Below, in pieces: positions 25,321-37,447 of a stretch of DNA of 64,000 nt. The notes beneath the pieces were generated by a model that saw only the letters and a program-made list of their open reading frames with translations, was not told the origin of the DNA and did no database searches. The stretch is from assembly GCF_036417845.1 (NCBI RefSeq), contig NC_089981.1, positions 78,843,268 through 78,907,267 of the forward strand, given 5' to 3'. The stretch comes from Apteryx mantelli (Eukaryota; Chordata; Aves; Apterygiformes; Apterygidae). The translations under genes and the position numbers were made by a program. Within the stretch, counting starts at the first letter, position 1; each line of letters opens with the position of its first letter.

Positions 25321-27617
25321 CTAACTTACATAATACTTAAAATTCAGAAGTGAGTCTGTTCTTTAATACATGAGACAGTACGGAGGTAGAGCCACAGCTG
25401 CTTCACTGTACCCAGCTGTGTAGAGGGAAAACTCATCCTGGCTAGACAACACTGTTCTTGATAGTAAATGACTGCAGGATAGTGCCATTAGTTTATCTAT
25501 TTGTGTTTTGTTTTTTCAGGCCATTTCTGGTAGTTAATACACAGAAGGCACCAGTTACTTGATTTTCTGGAACCAGGAGGCATACATCTTTTTATCCAAG
25601 GTTTGTACTTTGGAGCCACAGCTGGAGGAGAGGCTGTATCCCCAGCAGCTCTCTGAACTGAAAGTTACAGTGAATCCAATTAAAAGATGCAACTTGCATG
25701 TGTTTATAACTCATTTGCATAAAATTCAGTTGTTTCACTGCTATTTCTGGCAAACTTAAGCTCCAACAAGTTCTTTCCTTCACACTCTCAGAATTACACA
25801 TACGCATTTCTCATTTTCTCACCTTTGCTTCCCTCCAGTCCTGAATGTCAGAGGACCAAAGGATTATCTGCCTTCCTGGTGCCTGAGGACTACCCTGGGA
25901 CACTGCTTCCCTGATCCGCTACGAAATCTAGTATTTTGAACTGAAACACAACTGTATTCTCTGAACAGCCAGGGCTTCCCTGCATTCAGAAAACCTATTC
26001 TTGCAGCAGATACGAGGACTTAATCCACTCAGTTTTACTCCCTGAAGATTCAACCAAAGTTTACACAGCGCGGGCTTGTCTGAATGCATTCATAAATTGC
26101 CACAAAGCCTCCTTTGGACCGGCAGCTAAAGCAGCAGAATGATCACAATGGATGAGCTCATGCTTTCCCCTGCAACAAGCCCGGCATTGTCACGGTCTGC
26201 AGGGACGGGAGTCTTGTGAATGGCAGGGAATACACTGAACATCAGGGGCAGATGACGTAGGAGTTAAGAGCTGGGTTTTGGAATACTTAAATAATTTTCA
26301 GTGGTCAGTTGGTTAAAAAGGTTGAAAATTAGATTTTATAAATATGCTGGGCAGGAGGAAAGACTGGGCCCTTTTGTGCAAAAATCCTTCAGCCGTGTTG
26401 TTTACCACTGGTGAGAGTAGTATTTGCTGGGGCACTAAAGAGCCTGCTCTGACTCCCATTGAAGCCAGCTCTGAAATTCTGGCTTCAAGAAGCAGAACTG
26501 CTATTTTATAGTCTGCAGTGCCGTTCTGCAGTGCTAAGTGGTTCTTTAATTTCATCCTTCAATCACCATAGCTTCAGTTTTTTCCATAACCAGCAAAATA
26601 ATAAAATACTGGTTGTATATAAAAGCAGAAGATAATTTATTGTACAGGAAAGGCATTTTAAATATTATGTTTGGTCTAGACATATAATCCTAAAAATAGG
26701 TCTTTATTGAAGTGCTTCCCAAGTGAAACCTCAGGCAGAACAATGGAGGGGACTTCAAATACAGTTAAATGGCTGAAGAGGTTAAGAAGGGATTTATGTG
26801 AAAAACCCGGAGACCATTAATTCAGGTTCCTATGTTGAGACTGGCTTGATGGCAAGAGATTAAAACAGAGACAGAAACAAATTCAGAACAGATGCCAAGA
26901 TATGCTCGTTTACTACAGAGAACAAATCATGGAATGAGTCTGCTTAAGCAAAAATGTAAAAAATATTTAGATAAAGAAACATTATGAAAACATGGAGCTG
27001 CTGTATGTCCCTTCCTAGGACTCCTGCATTTTGAAACAATGAAATAAATATAACTGGTTTAGGATGATTCATTCTTCAGAAATATATAAAGGGTGTTAAC
27101 CTGAAATGAATTGCAGCTCATGAAGTTTATGTCGTGTTATTGAATCGAAGGAATTTCCTGCAGCCCATGAGCATTTTGAGTGACATCTCAGCTGAAACAG
27201 CATGCTCAGAGTGCCACCTCATGGCAGAGCCTCGCTTTCTTCTCACCCATCCACCCTCAAAAAACAATAGGGCTGTCCATGAGCTCATTACGGATTTCCT
27301 ACATTGAAAAAAGCTCTTACTTAAATTACAAATGCACATTTGCTTACAAAGGCGTATCTTTGGTGTTATAATCCTACAAGCTATTGTCTGTTTGAAAAGC
27401 AGGCAGGACTATGCTGGGTCTTCAATGGGTGCGTTTTGGGACACAGGCAGGCACTCGGAGGGATCGGGGGCCAGGGAGTGCCCTGGGACGGGGGATGTCT
27501 GTGGAGGACACACCTGGGAGATCATCCACAGCTCCGGGTCATTGCCCACATGAGACGGAGTGAACTCAGTGCTTTAGGGAAGCGGGGGCCTCTGGATTTC
27601 AAAAGAGACCTATTTGT
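25321..27617. other. Gene-free AT-rich stretch
   Basis: Nothing recognised apart from a GC-rich patch at about 27420-27560 just before the CR1 fragment. Confidence 0.5.
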
Positions 27618-27708
27618 TAGGTGCTCTAGGTAACCTTGTTTGAGCAGGGGGCTGGAGTAGATGATGTCCAGAGGTCCCTTCCAACCTCAACAATTCTGTG
27701 ATTATGTG
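27618..27708 (+). mobile_element. CR1 LINE 3' end fragment (avian type)
   Basis: The segment reads GAGCAGGGGGCTGG, then AGATGATGTCCAGAGGTCC, then CTTCCAACCTCAACAATTCT and GTGATT. This is the diagnostic tail of avian CR1 elements in plus orientation, heavily 5'-truncated. CR1 is a non-LTR retrotransposon that primes on its own short 3' repeats. Confidence 0.9.
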
Positions 27709-27776
27709 GCTTAAATAAAGGTAGCCTTAAGCCACTTTTGGTTAATGCTCCATTCTGCCTTATCTCTGCTGCACGG

Positions 27777-27835
27777 TGTATAAAACAAGAATGCTGCTAG
27801 TGTATAAAACTTGCTGCTAGTGTATAAAAAAAGAA
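27777..27835 (+). repeat. Short tandem repeat, three imperfect units of 20-24 bases
   Basis: The unit GTGTATAAAAC...GCTGCTA occurs twice, followed by a partial third unit GTGTATAAAA with the AAGAATG of unit 1. It begins about 70 bases after the 27.6 kb CR1 fragment. Confidence 0.75.
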
Positions 27836-27960
27836 TGACTGGAACATTGGTTTGTCATCTTGCATATCTCTGGTTCCCAAGAGAAACTGCAGGCAATGCT
27901 TATGTACACCAAGTCATGGCTTTATCTTTCCCAGAAAAGACTAAGAAAGAAACTCATGAT

Positions 27961-27980
27961 GTATTTATTTATTTATTTTA
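27961..27980 (+). repeat. (ATTT)n microsatellite
   Basis: Four ATTT units followed by TTA and then an A run. Confidence 0.75.
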
Positions 27981-28260
27981 AAAAAGACAACTATATTTGG
28001 TCTTTAAAACAGTGTTTCTCATTGCTCTACTAGGGCATGAAGCTGAGAAGAATTCAGAATAAATATTCATTGTGATATCATTTGTAGGAAACCAACATCA
28101 GGTACAATCTCACTGATTTAAGGATCCTTGAGGATAAAACACAGATCCCTTTAGAATCTCATATTCTCTAAAGAAAAATGGAAAAACCAGCATTCTTACA
28201 GGCAAGGCATATCAGAGGAAGATAAATATCCAAGCTGGCATACAAAAAAAAAAACATTTT

Positions 28261-28379
28261 GCAGTGACAGCGGTGAGATGTTGGAGCAGAGGCCCAGAAA
28301 GGTGTGGACCCTCCATCCTCAGAGATATTCAAAATGCAACTGGAAAATGCCCTGAGCAACTTAACCTGACCTAGAGCCT
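28261..28379 (+). mobile_element. CR1 LINE fragment, lacking the 3' end
   Basis: GGAGCAGAGGCCCAGAAAGG, CTCCATCCTCAGAGATATTC and CCCTGAGCAACTTAACCTGA match the region of CR1 just upstream of the 3' tail. Orientation is plus. The end of the element is missing. Confidence 0.8.
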
Positions 28380-31300
28380 TTTTCTGCTCAATTTTCACTT
28401 TAAATTTGCCTGCTATCACAACTATTCAGAGTAAGCTGCTCTGCACTGTAGCATCCTTTGTGGTCTTGTTCCACAACTAAAAATCTCCAAGGCTGCCTGT
28501 GAAGAAGCACTCGGGAATGGCCTGAAAGGACACTAGGTGTCCTTACGGCAGCTGGTTAACCGCACAGATTTCAACGTGATGGTGCAAGAGGCGGTGAGCA
28601 ACCCAACAGCCCCGGCGGCCCATGGCCAGGCAGGCGCGTGCTGCAGCCAGGCAGGCGGGAGATGCTCTCACACCCCGCTGCGGCAGCGGGGTCCCGCTTG
28701 CCAAGGTCCCTGAGCAGCAGAGCAGATGGGGGCTAACAGCATCCGCTACCTGCCCTCCTGACCCTGTTTAAATTACTCTCGCTCTGCAATGCATTATTCA
28801 TACACCGCGGAAACCTGCGGGACCCTTGCAGCGCTCTGGTGTGACAAGCCGCTAGCTCCTGTAGCAGGGGGAGTTATATTTCCCTCATTATGTGAGTATA
28901 TATCTGCTGGGACTCGAGCTCGTGACATCCTGCGTCATGTAGAGGTTACTGGCCCTGAAAAAGCTATGCTGTGTGTCATGCTCAGAGATTAATTAAATGA
29001 CTACTTAATAGCCCAGTTTCCTCAGCTAGCAAAAAAAATTGAGGATGTACTGACACTCATAGGTTTCCTCCAATGTGTCTTAATATCACGGGTCACCATA
29101 TTCCCTCACCGAGGTCACCGAAATATTTGGCAAGGCACCCATGTTCTCAAATACCCCATGAGACGAGTGTGACCAGCGCAGCTACCAGCTGACACCTTGT
29201 TCTTCTTTAAAAATCCTGAGGTTTTAATAAGGCCCTGGAGGCAAAGGGGAAGGAAGGAAGGAACGGGCCCATCCCAGTGTGCCCTGACATTTCGGGAGGC
29301 ACGTTCATCCAGACTCGCTGAGGGTTTCTGTTTTCTAACATCCTCTCATCATCAAAGCTGCATTGGGAGCACGATTGCCAGCTGAAACACCTTGTCTTCA
29401 TGCAAGCCAAAGCAAGCCGCAGTGATGCGAGGCCTGAATCTATAACTGACATCACTTCTTTCCATTAGCGCATGCAAAGGGCCTCGGAGCAACTCTGGAA
29501 ATCACTGCACTCTCTTCAGTGGAGCTGAAAGAGAAACCGACGGTGATCTGCTCAGGAGCCTTTCATGAAAATCATGCAGCGTTCGCCTTAAAGGGAATCC
29601 CTGGCTCCAGGGGCAGCAGGGAATACTCTGATGTACCCACAGAATAGTAAGATACTGAATTACTTCAGTAATCCTCCCACTGATCTCCAACTGTGCAGAG
29701 CCTGTGGATGATCTGGTGGCCTGCATGAAGTGAGCAAGAGCAGGAGGCCTAGACCTAGGGGTTTAGGGGATACAAGACTCTTATGGTGGAAAAAGTGGTG
29801 GATAAAAAGTGAAATTAACCTGAAAGACATAAGTCTGGGCTGCCTCGCTTGAAGCAACATGCAGAACACGCCAGCTGACTCTAGGTGACAAGGGGCATGC
29901 AGGGAAACACAGATGTGGCAGTCCAGCTCGGGGGCGCATGGACAAACGCACAGAGCAGATGCAAGAAAATGCTGCAAATGGCTTCCAGATTAGGTACTGC
30001 CAGAATTTAAGCAGGCCAGCCTGAAAGTTTTCATAGAAAGGGTCAGAGAAGCTGTGCTGTGATTCCCTTCAGAAAGCTGCTAGGGCCGTTGCGTGAGCTG
30101 TAGCAACCTTTTTTTGTCCGAGGTGCTGGCTATTTCCAAGTTCCCTTTTCATTACGGAGAAAGCCCAGAAAAAGAGGTATAGGGCCCTGCGCAGACCACG
30201 CAGCCCAAGGACCTGGTTTCCTGGGCAGCTGGGGACCTGCAGGCTAGTCCTCATCGCAGCCTGTCTGAGGGGTCGTGCAGGACACATCCCTTCTACGCGC
30301 GCTGATCCCTTCCCCTGCTCGTAACACCGTTTCCTCATCTGGAAGCGGAGGCGATAGCAGTGCCGTCTTTGATAAATTGCGTTGAGATCTGTGAATGCCA
30401 AAGCGCAAGTGAAAGCTAGCTGCTGCTCGCTGTTACTGTCGCCACTCTTAATTTCCTCGGGAGGTGAGGCAGGGCCGCCGGACTTGTCCCTCTGGTTTGT
30501 TAGGAGCTGCAGCTGCAAAGAAGAATTAAATACGCATGAAGTAGAGGACAAGCATGTCTGTCAATATCCTTTAGTTCATTCCTCAAAATAAATGCATCAA
30601 ACATGTAAATGCTTTCAGATTCAGTCACTGGGAAAAATCCAGGCAGAATCTGTCTGTCCTTCTCACCCTCACCACAACCTGGGCTCCTACAGTCTCCTAC
30701 AGGGAAAGGGCAAAGATGGGACGCTCTTCCCTGATGTTTGCAGTATCTCCTCTATGTCCCCTCCATCCCAGCAACAGAAACGATGCTCTGCTCTCGCCAT
30801 TCATCCAGTCTCCCTTACCTGGCACTCGAAGATACAAACGCACACGCGGTTTCAGCTGAGGCCAGAGATCCCTTTCCTTCTGCTTGCACAGTGAATAGTC
30901 CCATTGCTCAGAGAAGGAAAACCCAGAGCAGGAAGACCATGAGATTGCAGAGGGCATTTGCGTAAACAGCAGGACTAAGAGTCGTCTGCCAGGCCACTGG
31001 CACCCGCTTGTCCAAACTCCTTCAAGCACCCAGCACCAGTGCTCTAAAAAGCTCCACGGCTGCGCAGTGAATCTGGATTTCGCTCTTTAGTTTCCCGAGT
31101 CACAGCCACGCTGGATGCCTGCAGTAGGCAGCATGGATGCCCCTGTCTCTCGTTAGGCGCTGGAAGTGGCACTAACATGCTACAGGACTTTTTACAATCC
31201 AATGGCAGTTTGCTGTCAGAGAGGACTGACGGGCCTGATATCTGTCCCTCGTCCTGCCTAGACCTGGGTGAGCAGCCTAGAAGCAGATGAGTGTTGGAAG

Positions 31301-34300
31301 AGAAGAGAAAAAAATCACGGTGTCCCCACTTTGCTTTTAGTTTGGGAGGTTCAAAACAAAATGTGAGAGTCGTAAAATTAGTAGAGTTAGCTACAAGGGA
31401 TCGATAGCTGCCGGATTTTTATTTTGTTTAAGACTGCCCAGCACAAGGATAAAACCTGCTTTTTGTTCCAGAGGTATGGCTAGAAAAAAAACAGTGCTCA
31501 GCTATTCAGCCAGGTGCTTTCTTATCAAATGAAAAGTCATTTGCTTCACAGGTAAATGTTCCTGAATTTGGATGCACTTTATCAAGAAGATATCAACTTG
31601 CATTGGATGTTGCAAAGAAGGTCAGAAGGAAAATCCAACCTTCAGGCATTAAACGCCGCTCTAAGGAGGGCAGATGTTGTTGGGGTAAAAAACTCGATAA
31701 TGCGATATCAAACATCAAACAGTGCTGTATGCTTGCACATGTGTGACTGGGGCACATCCTCTGCTAAGCCATGAACAGCCCTATTTTTATCACACTCCTC
31801 TGTGACCCAAATACAGCAAACAACACCCTGGAGCTGTCTCGCACAAGCAGGGCTGGGTTGTTTGTTTTTTCACAACAACATCCCAGGTAAAGTGTCTTCC
31901 CGTTTGCCAGCTTCTATCCAGCATCTCCTGAGAAAATGGGGTTAGTTAGAACAAGAGACCCTTGGAGAAACAGGGAGAAAGTGATTTGCTGAGGACCGTC
32001 ATGACAGCACGACTCTGCTTCGCCCTGCCGGTGGGGGGGTTGCTTTAATCAGGGTTGCGCAGCCTCCCGCAGAGGCAGATGCCGCCGGGCCCGGCAGCGG
32101 GGCCGGGAGCCCGTGTCCAGCCCAGATCCTGCCCGGGGAGCCCTGCCATGCCGCGGGATGGAGCACGAGGAGCTCAGGCGAAGGGGATGTGCGCACGTCT
32201 GGCGGTTTTAGGGCTGTTTGCTGGCGATAGAGTGGCAGCGGAGCTGGAACGGCGCCCTGGGTGTGGCCGCCGGCATATCGCCCCAAATGAAGGCACGAAA
32301 TCACCTTCGTTTACTTAAACTGCTATAAAAAACAATTCCGGGGAGCGCTGCCCTTCTCCGTATGCTGAACCAGCCGGAGCGGAAGAAGGAAACCCCCGCG
32401 TCAGCACATTGGCCTCTGCAAGTGCACGTCAAGCAAAACTCCAGATCAAATTTTTAGCTGATGCTTCCTGTCCTCTGTGCATAGATTTAGACATACCCAT
32501 GTGTATGTTGGCTAAAGTCATGAAGTTCTCATTTCTGTGGCCAGAAACAACTGAGAGACAAAAAAGTTTGGCTAAGATTTAGTCTCGTGATATTTTTTGA
32601 AAGGAACTTCATTAACCTAAACCTCCTCTTGTTCACTGTGTCTCTTACTGCTTCTCCTACCATTTACATTTGTTAAGGTTTTTAGAAAACTATCTTAGAT
32701 GCCAGCATTTACGTTGATGGATTGCATTTGAGAAATCTACTCAGTCCAAAAAATGCAGACACATCCCTCTATTTCCATTTTGTTTTTTCACCTTTGCAAA
32801 ATCACAATCTATCTTTTCTGCACTGGCAACTAAATGAAAGCAGCTGCAGGGTCCTCTCTAAACTGTTTATCAGTCACCTCGCAGCCTCGCATCTTCAGGA
32901 ACTTAGCACCACCAGTAAAGACTTATCAGCACCCTGTAAACATCTGCTGGTCGTTTCTTGGCATGGTGAGCAGGCAGGCTCTCCTCTCCCCCCGCACGGG
33001 GAATGCCACTTGAAGGGAGCAGGGGCTGAAGATTTTGCAAGATGGCATCCCTGAGAGCTTTGAAGAACCAACAAAAGTGCCATGAGCTGGAAGTCAGGGC
33101 TGAGTTCTCTAACTAAATAATTGAGCTGAATCCTGCTTTCTCCAAATTCACAGGCAATAACCCCTCTGACTTCCAAGCCTAAAAGCAGAACTGCTAACAT
33201 GCCATTGAAGTACATCTGCTTTATTTGTTTTATTACTTTCGTTTCGTGAAGAGGACAAGCCAATAAAGAAGTTAAAACCCTGCTGTTACAGTAAGAAAGT
33301 AGGGTTTGCTGTAAAAGCACTCATAAAAGCTGAGGAACTGTGTTTCCTTCTCTGTTCCCCATGACAATACAGCAGTCACTGGGTACTGCAGCTTATTTTG
33401 GGACATGTGTCATGTGCTCCAGTTATATATAGCAAACAGTAGATTAGGTGGTGCCCAGTCTCTTTCAAGACCCCCTTGGGATTTAGGGGACAAGGTATGA
33501 GTTTGGAGCCCAAGAACAGGAGAATGTCAGGCAAAATCAGTAAATGCAAAAGAAAGGAGCTGAAATGGAATTTCCCACATGTGTATTTAGCTCACACTCT
33601 GCAAGGCAGTGACTGTGGATGGCGAAGAGAGAGCTTGAAGATCTAGAGCGGCGTACAGAAATAGAAGCTGGTACTGTCCCTCCCCCTTCCTTCCCAAGTG
33701 AAACCTACTTCCATCAAATCGGAAAAACACTGCAACTAACAAAGCACATGGATTTGTGCTTCAAAGCAGAAACATCTTGGCAATATAAAAAAGACACAGC
33801 AAATATCAAATCAGAAAGAAAATCAAGGAGCTGCATGAGACACTGCTAGGTGTTGCCAGAGGTGGTTCTTCCACCCACACCAAGGATGAGAGATGAGACA
33901 ACCAGCAGCAGAGAGTGATCTGCTGCCTTCGAGGAAAGAACAATTCTCCATGGAGACAAGAGACATTCCCAACAGCTGGTACAACGGCTGCAAGCAACTG
34001 AGCACCTATTGACAAGAAGTGAAGTGTTTAAACCTTTGGCACACAGAAAGCAGTTGCTTTCACCTGTGTAGGTTGCGCTAAAAGACTAGAGCTACTCATA
34101 TGTTAGCCTAGCTCCTGCAGGGGGGCTGATGGCTTCCCATTCCCGTGGGAGGTGGGCACCTGCTGGGAACGGGCTTTTCCTAAAGGGTGACTTCATTTGA
34201 GCGAGGAGCTGCGTTTAATCAAAAGCTGGTGAACACAGGTGGGGACTGTGGTGTGGATGTTTGTACGGTGGTTATATATCTTATAGAAGGTAGTTAATGG

Positions 34301-36094
34301 ACTTGGAGAGAGAAAAGCAAAAATCTCAACATTTACATTTAAAAATTATTTACAAAATAGACTCAGCAATCTGAAGACTGCTTTTCTCTTGGGGAAGGTT
34401 GCTCTGCTGTTTGTTTGGTGGCTTATTTTAGCAGTAGATCCATCCAGGCCCACCCACCCAGGGTTGGAGCTGAAGTGGGCACTGAAATCCAAGCAGAAAG
34501 TTAAGTTCAGCCATGGGTTCAGAACGAGAGAGGTACTCAAGTCATGCAAGGCCAACTACCGTAGTCACCAGTGTCAACAGTCAGACTCCTTACTGTGATG
34601 GGTATTGAGCCAATATGTAGAAAGATACAATCCCTAGCCCAGTCAATTGACAATTCAAGGGACAGATTTCATAAGAAGATTTTCCCGACCATGTAGTAAT
34701 GATCACCACCTACATCTGTGTTCTTACTTTGAGATATTACTCCCTTCTGAGCTAGAACACAATTCAGAAATATAGAGTACACAGAGAAGACTTCACCTTA
34801 AAATACAGCCTGACACTCGGTAATTTAGGTGATGAAATGCATGGAAGAAAATGTATTCATTGTCAATGAGCTACACAAGCCTGTAAACCCCAGAGAGTGC
34901 TTTATTAAATGAAAAGAGGAGTATGCCATAAAATAGAAGGCACTCCTATTTTCAGCAGTTGAACATGTAAAAAACTAAGGAAGGGTGTGAGAACCAGGAG
35001 AAGGCTCAGCAACATAAAAAGAGCCAAGATTTTCACAGGTTTCCAGTGGGTGGGAAGATCTTTTTAAGTGCCTTGTTAGAGCTCTCTTAGAAGTGCTTGG
35101 TTTTCAGAAAGCGTTCAGGAAATATCTCTGAATATGAGGCCTCTTTTGGAGGTTTCAGATTGAGTAGCTGAAATGTGCTTCCTCCTTCAATTATAGACCT
35201 TCCCTCCAGTTGCCAAGCTTCATACTTCTGGGAGGAAATGTTACCAGCTGAGCCTTTTCTGCCTGCTGAACTTTTAGAAGATCACAAAATTGGAAAGGGA
35301 ACCTAAAAGGCACTGGGGGTTACAGGCTTTTCATGCATCCACATAAATTAATGGTCCATGAGGTTGCCTGGCTGGAGAGGAACCATGTGGTGCCTCCACT
35401 GGGGCAGCCAGCACAGCACCAGGAGAGATCACCTCCTAGGGGGGCTTTTTTGTGTGTGGGTCTAGCCAGTTGGCCCAACCTTGGTCAGTGACTTGCGGAT
35501 GATGCCAAGGAGGCCTGCCTGGCTGGTGGAGCCGCGGCGCAGGAGGGAGGCTGTATCCAGCACGGCGAATACGAGCACTCTCGCCCTAGCTGCAGGCAGG
35601 CCAGCAGCAGAAGCCAGTGGCATGAGTCTTACCCTGCACGTGTGAGATCAGACAGGTCTGGGCTCACGCAGGATCATACACCGAATATGAGTCAACAGTG
35701 TGGTGCTCTTGCAAAAAAGGTATTCTTGGCTGTATTGATAGGACTGTAAAAGGTAAAACACGAGAGGCAACTATTGCACAACACTAATTGCTAATGACTC
35801 CCCAGCTGTAGTCCTCTGTCCTTTTTTGGGAACAGCAATTCAAGAAACAGGCCAATGGTGACCTTCTATAGCAGAGCCACAAAAGCAACAGAAGTCTAAA
35901 TAACATGATCTGTAATGGAAGACTAAAAGTTTTTGGATGCTTAAACTATAAAGGTGAACACTAAAAGTGGACCTGGGGAAACAGTCATTTTATAGAAATA
36001 GTAAAGAATTACTTATTTATTACCAGTTAGTACTTAATTATTCTCCAGATTTCTTGGGTAGAGTAAGAAGAAAAAAAAAACAGTATTATTTAGA
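28380..36094. other. Gene-free stretch
   Basis: GC-rich patches occur at about 28560-28720 and a CpG-rich one at about 32030-32290. The open frames here, including one of 160 codons at 30069-30551 on the minus strand, show no family resemblance and partly overlap the MIR-like relic. Confidence 0.5.
30328..30405 (+). mobile_element. Possible MIR-like SINE relic
   Basis: CGTTTCCTCATCTGGAAGCG, then GGCGATAGCAGTGCCGTCTT and GATAAATTGCGTTGAGATCT resemble the forward MIR segment from CAGTTTCC onward. The match is short and carries several CpG-forming changes. Confidence 0.4.
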
Positions 36095-36322
36095 CCTTTA
36101 GATGAGAAAAAACTCAAGCTGTTAGGAAAAACTTGCTAACTATAAAAGCAGTAAAGACCTGGAACAGGCTGCCTCCAGAGGATGCCGATTCTCTGAAAAG
36201 TTTAAACAAATATTGGTCATTCATGATCTGTTAATGTTAATCCTGTCTTAATGCAAAGGTTTTCATGAGATTATCTCCTTAGGTCCCTTCCAAGCTGTTA
36301 TTTTGATTCTGTGACTTAGTGC
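36095..36322 (+). mobile_element. Diverged CR1 LINE 3' region
   Basis: Signals in CR1 order are: AGGAAAAACTTGCTAACT, then GGAACAGGCTGCCTCCAGAG, then a degraded middle, then CTTAGGTCCCTTCCAAGCTG and GATTCTGTGA. Divergence is greater than in the 27.6 kb copy, so this is an older insertion. Confidence 0.8.
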
Positions 36323-36944
36323 CAGACATCTGCTTTCTATTCCTTTTATTACAAAATGATTTGGTGATTATATGCCCCTGAAATGTGTGCTCACACATAG
36401 TCAGTGAAGACTTGTTAGAGGTGGCCATCTAAATTTTAAGATCCTCTGTACTAAGCGTAGTGCAGCCTTTCACACGGGCTGGTCTCCAAACCCAGTTAGG
36501 AGCAAGGAACAGTAACACCACCCAAGCTCTCAAGAGTGCTCTGAAATTAAACTCAGCAATGTCAGTGAAAGCTGCTGAGGCCATGATGAAATCAGCAATT
36601 CTTTATTCAGTGCAGGATTTATATTATTTGCAGGAAATAATATAAAAGTGGATCCAAATATTGAATAAGAAGCTTAAAATAAATATTGAATAACTTTTCA
36701 TTCATTGTTAAAAAAAGGGTAATCATAACTTGTGTGCACTGGGCAGTCGAATTAAAGTGCACTTTCAAGTTTTGAGGGTACTTTGAGGGCTTTACCTAAG
36801 TTAACACGTTAACATTGTAACATGCCTTCTTGTCTGCAGTGATTTGATAGGATGTTACAGCTATTCTAAAGTGGATAGTGCATTAATTTCTGAAGAAGAA
36901 TGAGATAAATACCAATATGTGACACATACTTGTGCATCCACAGA

Positions 36945-37447
36945 AGACTTATGAACAAAGATACTCAAGGACTAAAAGGGACCTTTGGGATAGTCAAGTC
37001 AAGGCAACATGCAGCCTCCTTCAGAAACTGACCCTTCTCATTTCCAGCCTGACTAATTTATGTCCCTTTGTATTTCTGTCCATGCCATCCATTAGCTTAA
37101 GTAATTTTTTTTCTTCTTTGATATTTATCCCACTATTTAGAGAGAGCAATCTTTTTTTTTTTTTTCTCTCATCTTTTGTTTTGCTGGGCTACAAAACCCA
37201 ACTCTTCTAATGGCTTCCATTAAAACAGGTCCTTCATTTTCCTGGTCTTTTATGCACCCATGCTAGTCATCAAGCTTCCTTGAGGGGGAGTCACTAGAAG
37301 TGCACATGGTATGTCAAAGGGGGGTTCACTACTGCCTTGTGCAACGACAGTAATGCTTCCCTTTCTGTACTGGAGATATCTTCTGTGGTGCACTAGGAAC
37401 ATCTTTATCTTCTGTATGGCCATACCGCAGCAGTAGCTTGTAGTGAT
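36945..37447 (-). mobile_element. Ancient CR1-like LINE relic, minus orientation
   Basis: The plus strand carries, in order, wording typical of reverse-oriented CR1-type elements: AAGGGACCTTTGGGATAG, a pyrimidine-rich region, CTACAAAACCCAACTC, GCACATGGTATG followed by GGTTCACTACTGCC, GGAGATATCTTC and TATGGCCATACC. A 14-base T run (37152-37165) interrupts it. The match is by remembered consensus; a RepeatMasker run would set the family and limits. Confidence 0.55.
37152..37165 (+). repeat. Poly-T run of 14 inside an old CR1 relic
   Basis: Fourteen consecutive T interrupt the minus-oriented CR1-like segment. Confidence 0.8.

Noticed and set aside
30069-30551. 160-codon minus-strand open frame
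   Set aside because: No family resemblance, and part of it overlaps a MIR-like relic.
34621-34672. L2/MIR-like wording (ATACAATCCCTAGCCC)
   Set aside because: Too short and diverged to call; a similar weak hint at 60165-60195 was also left out.
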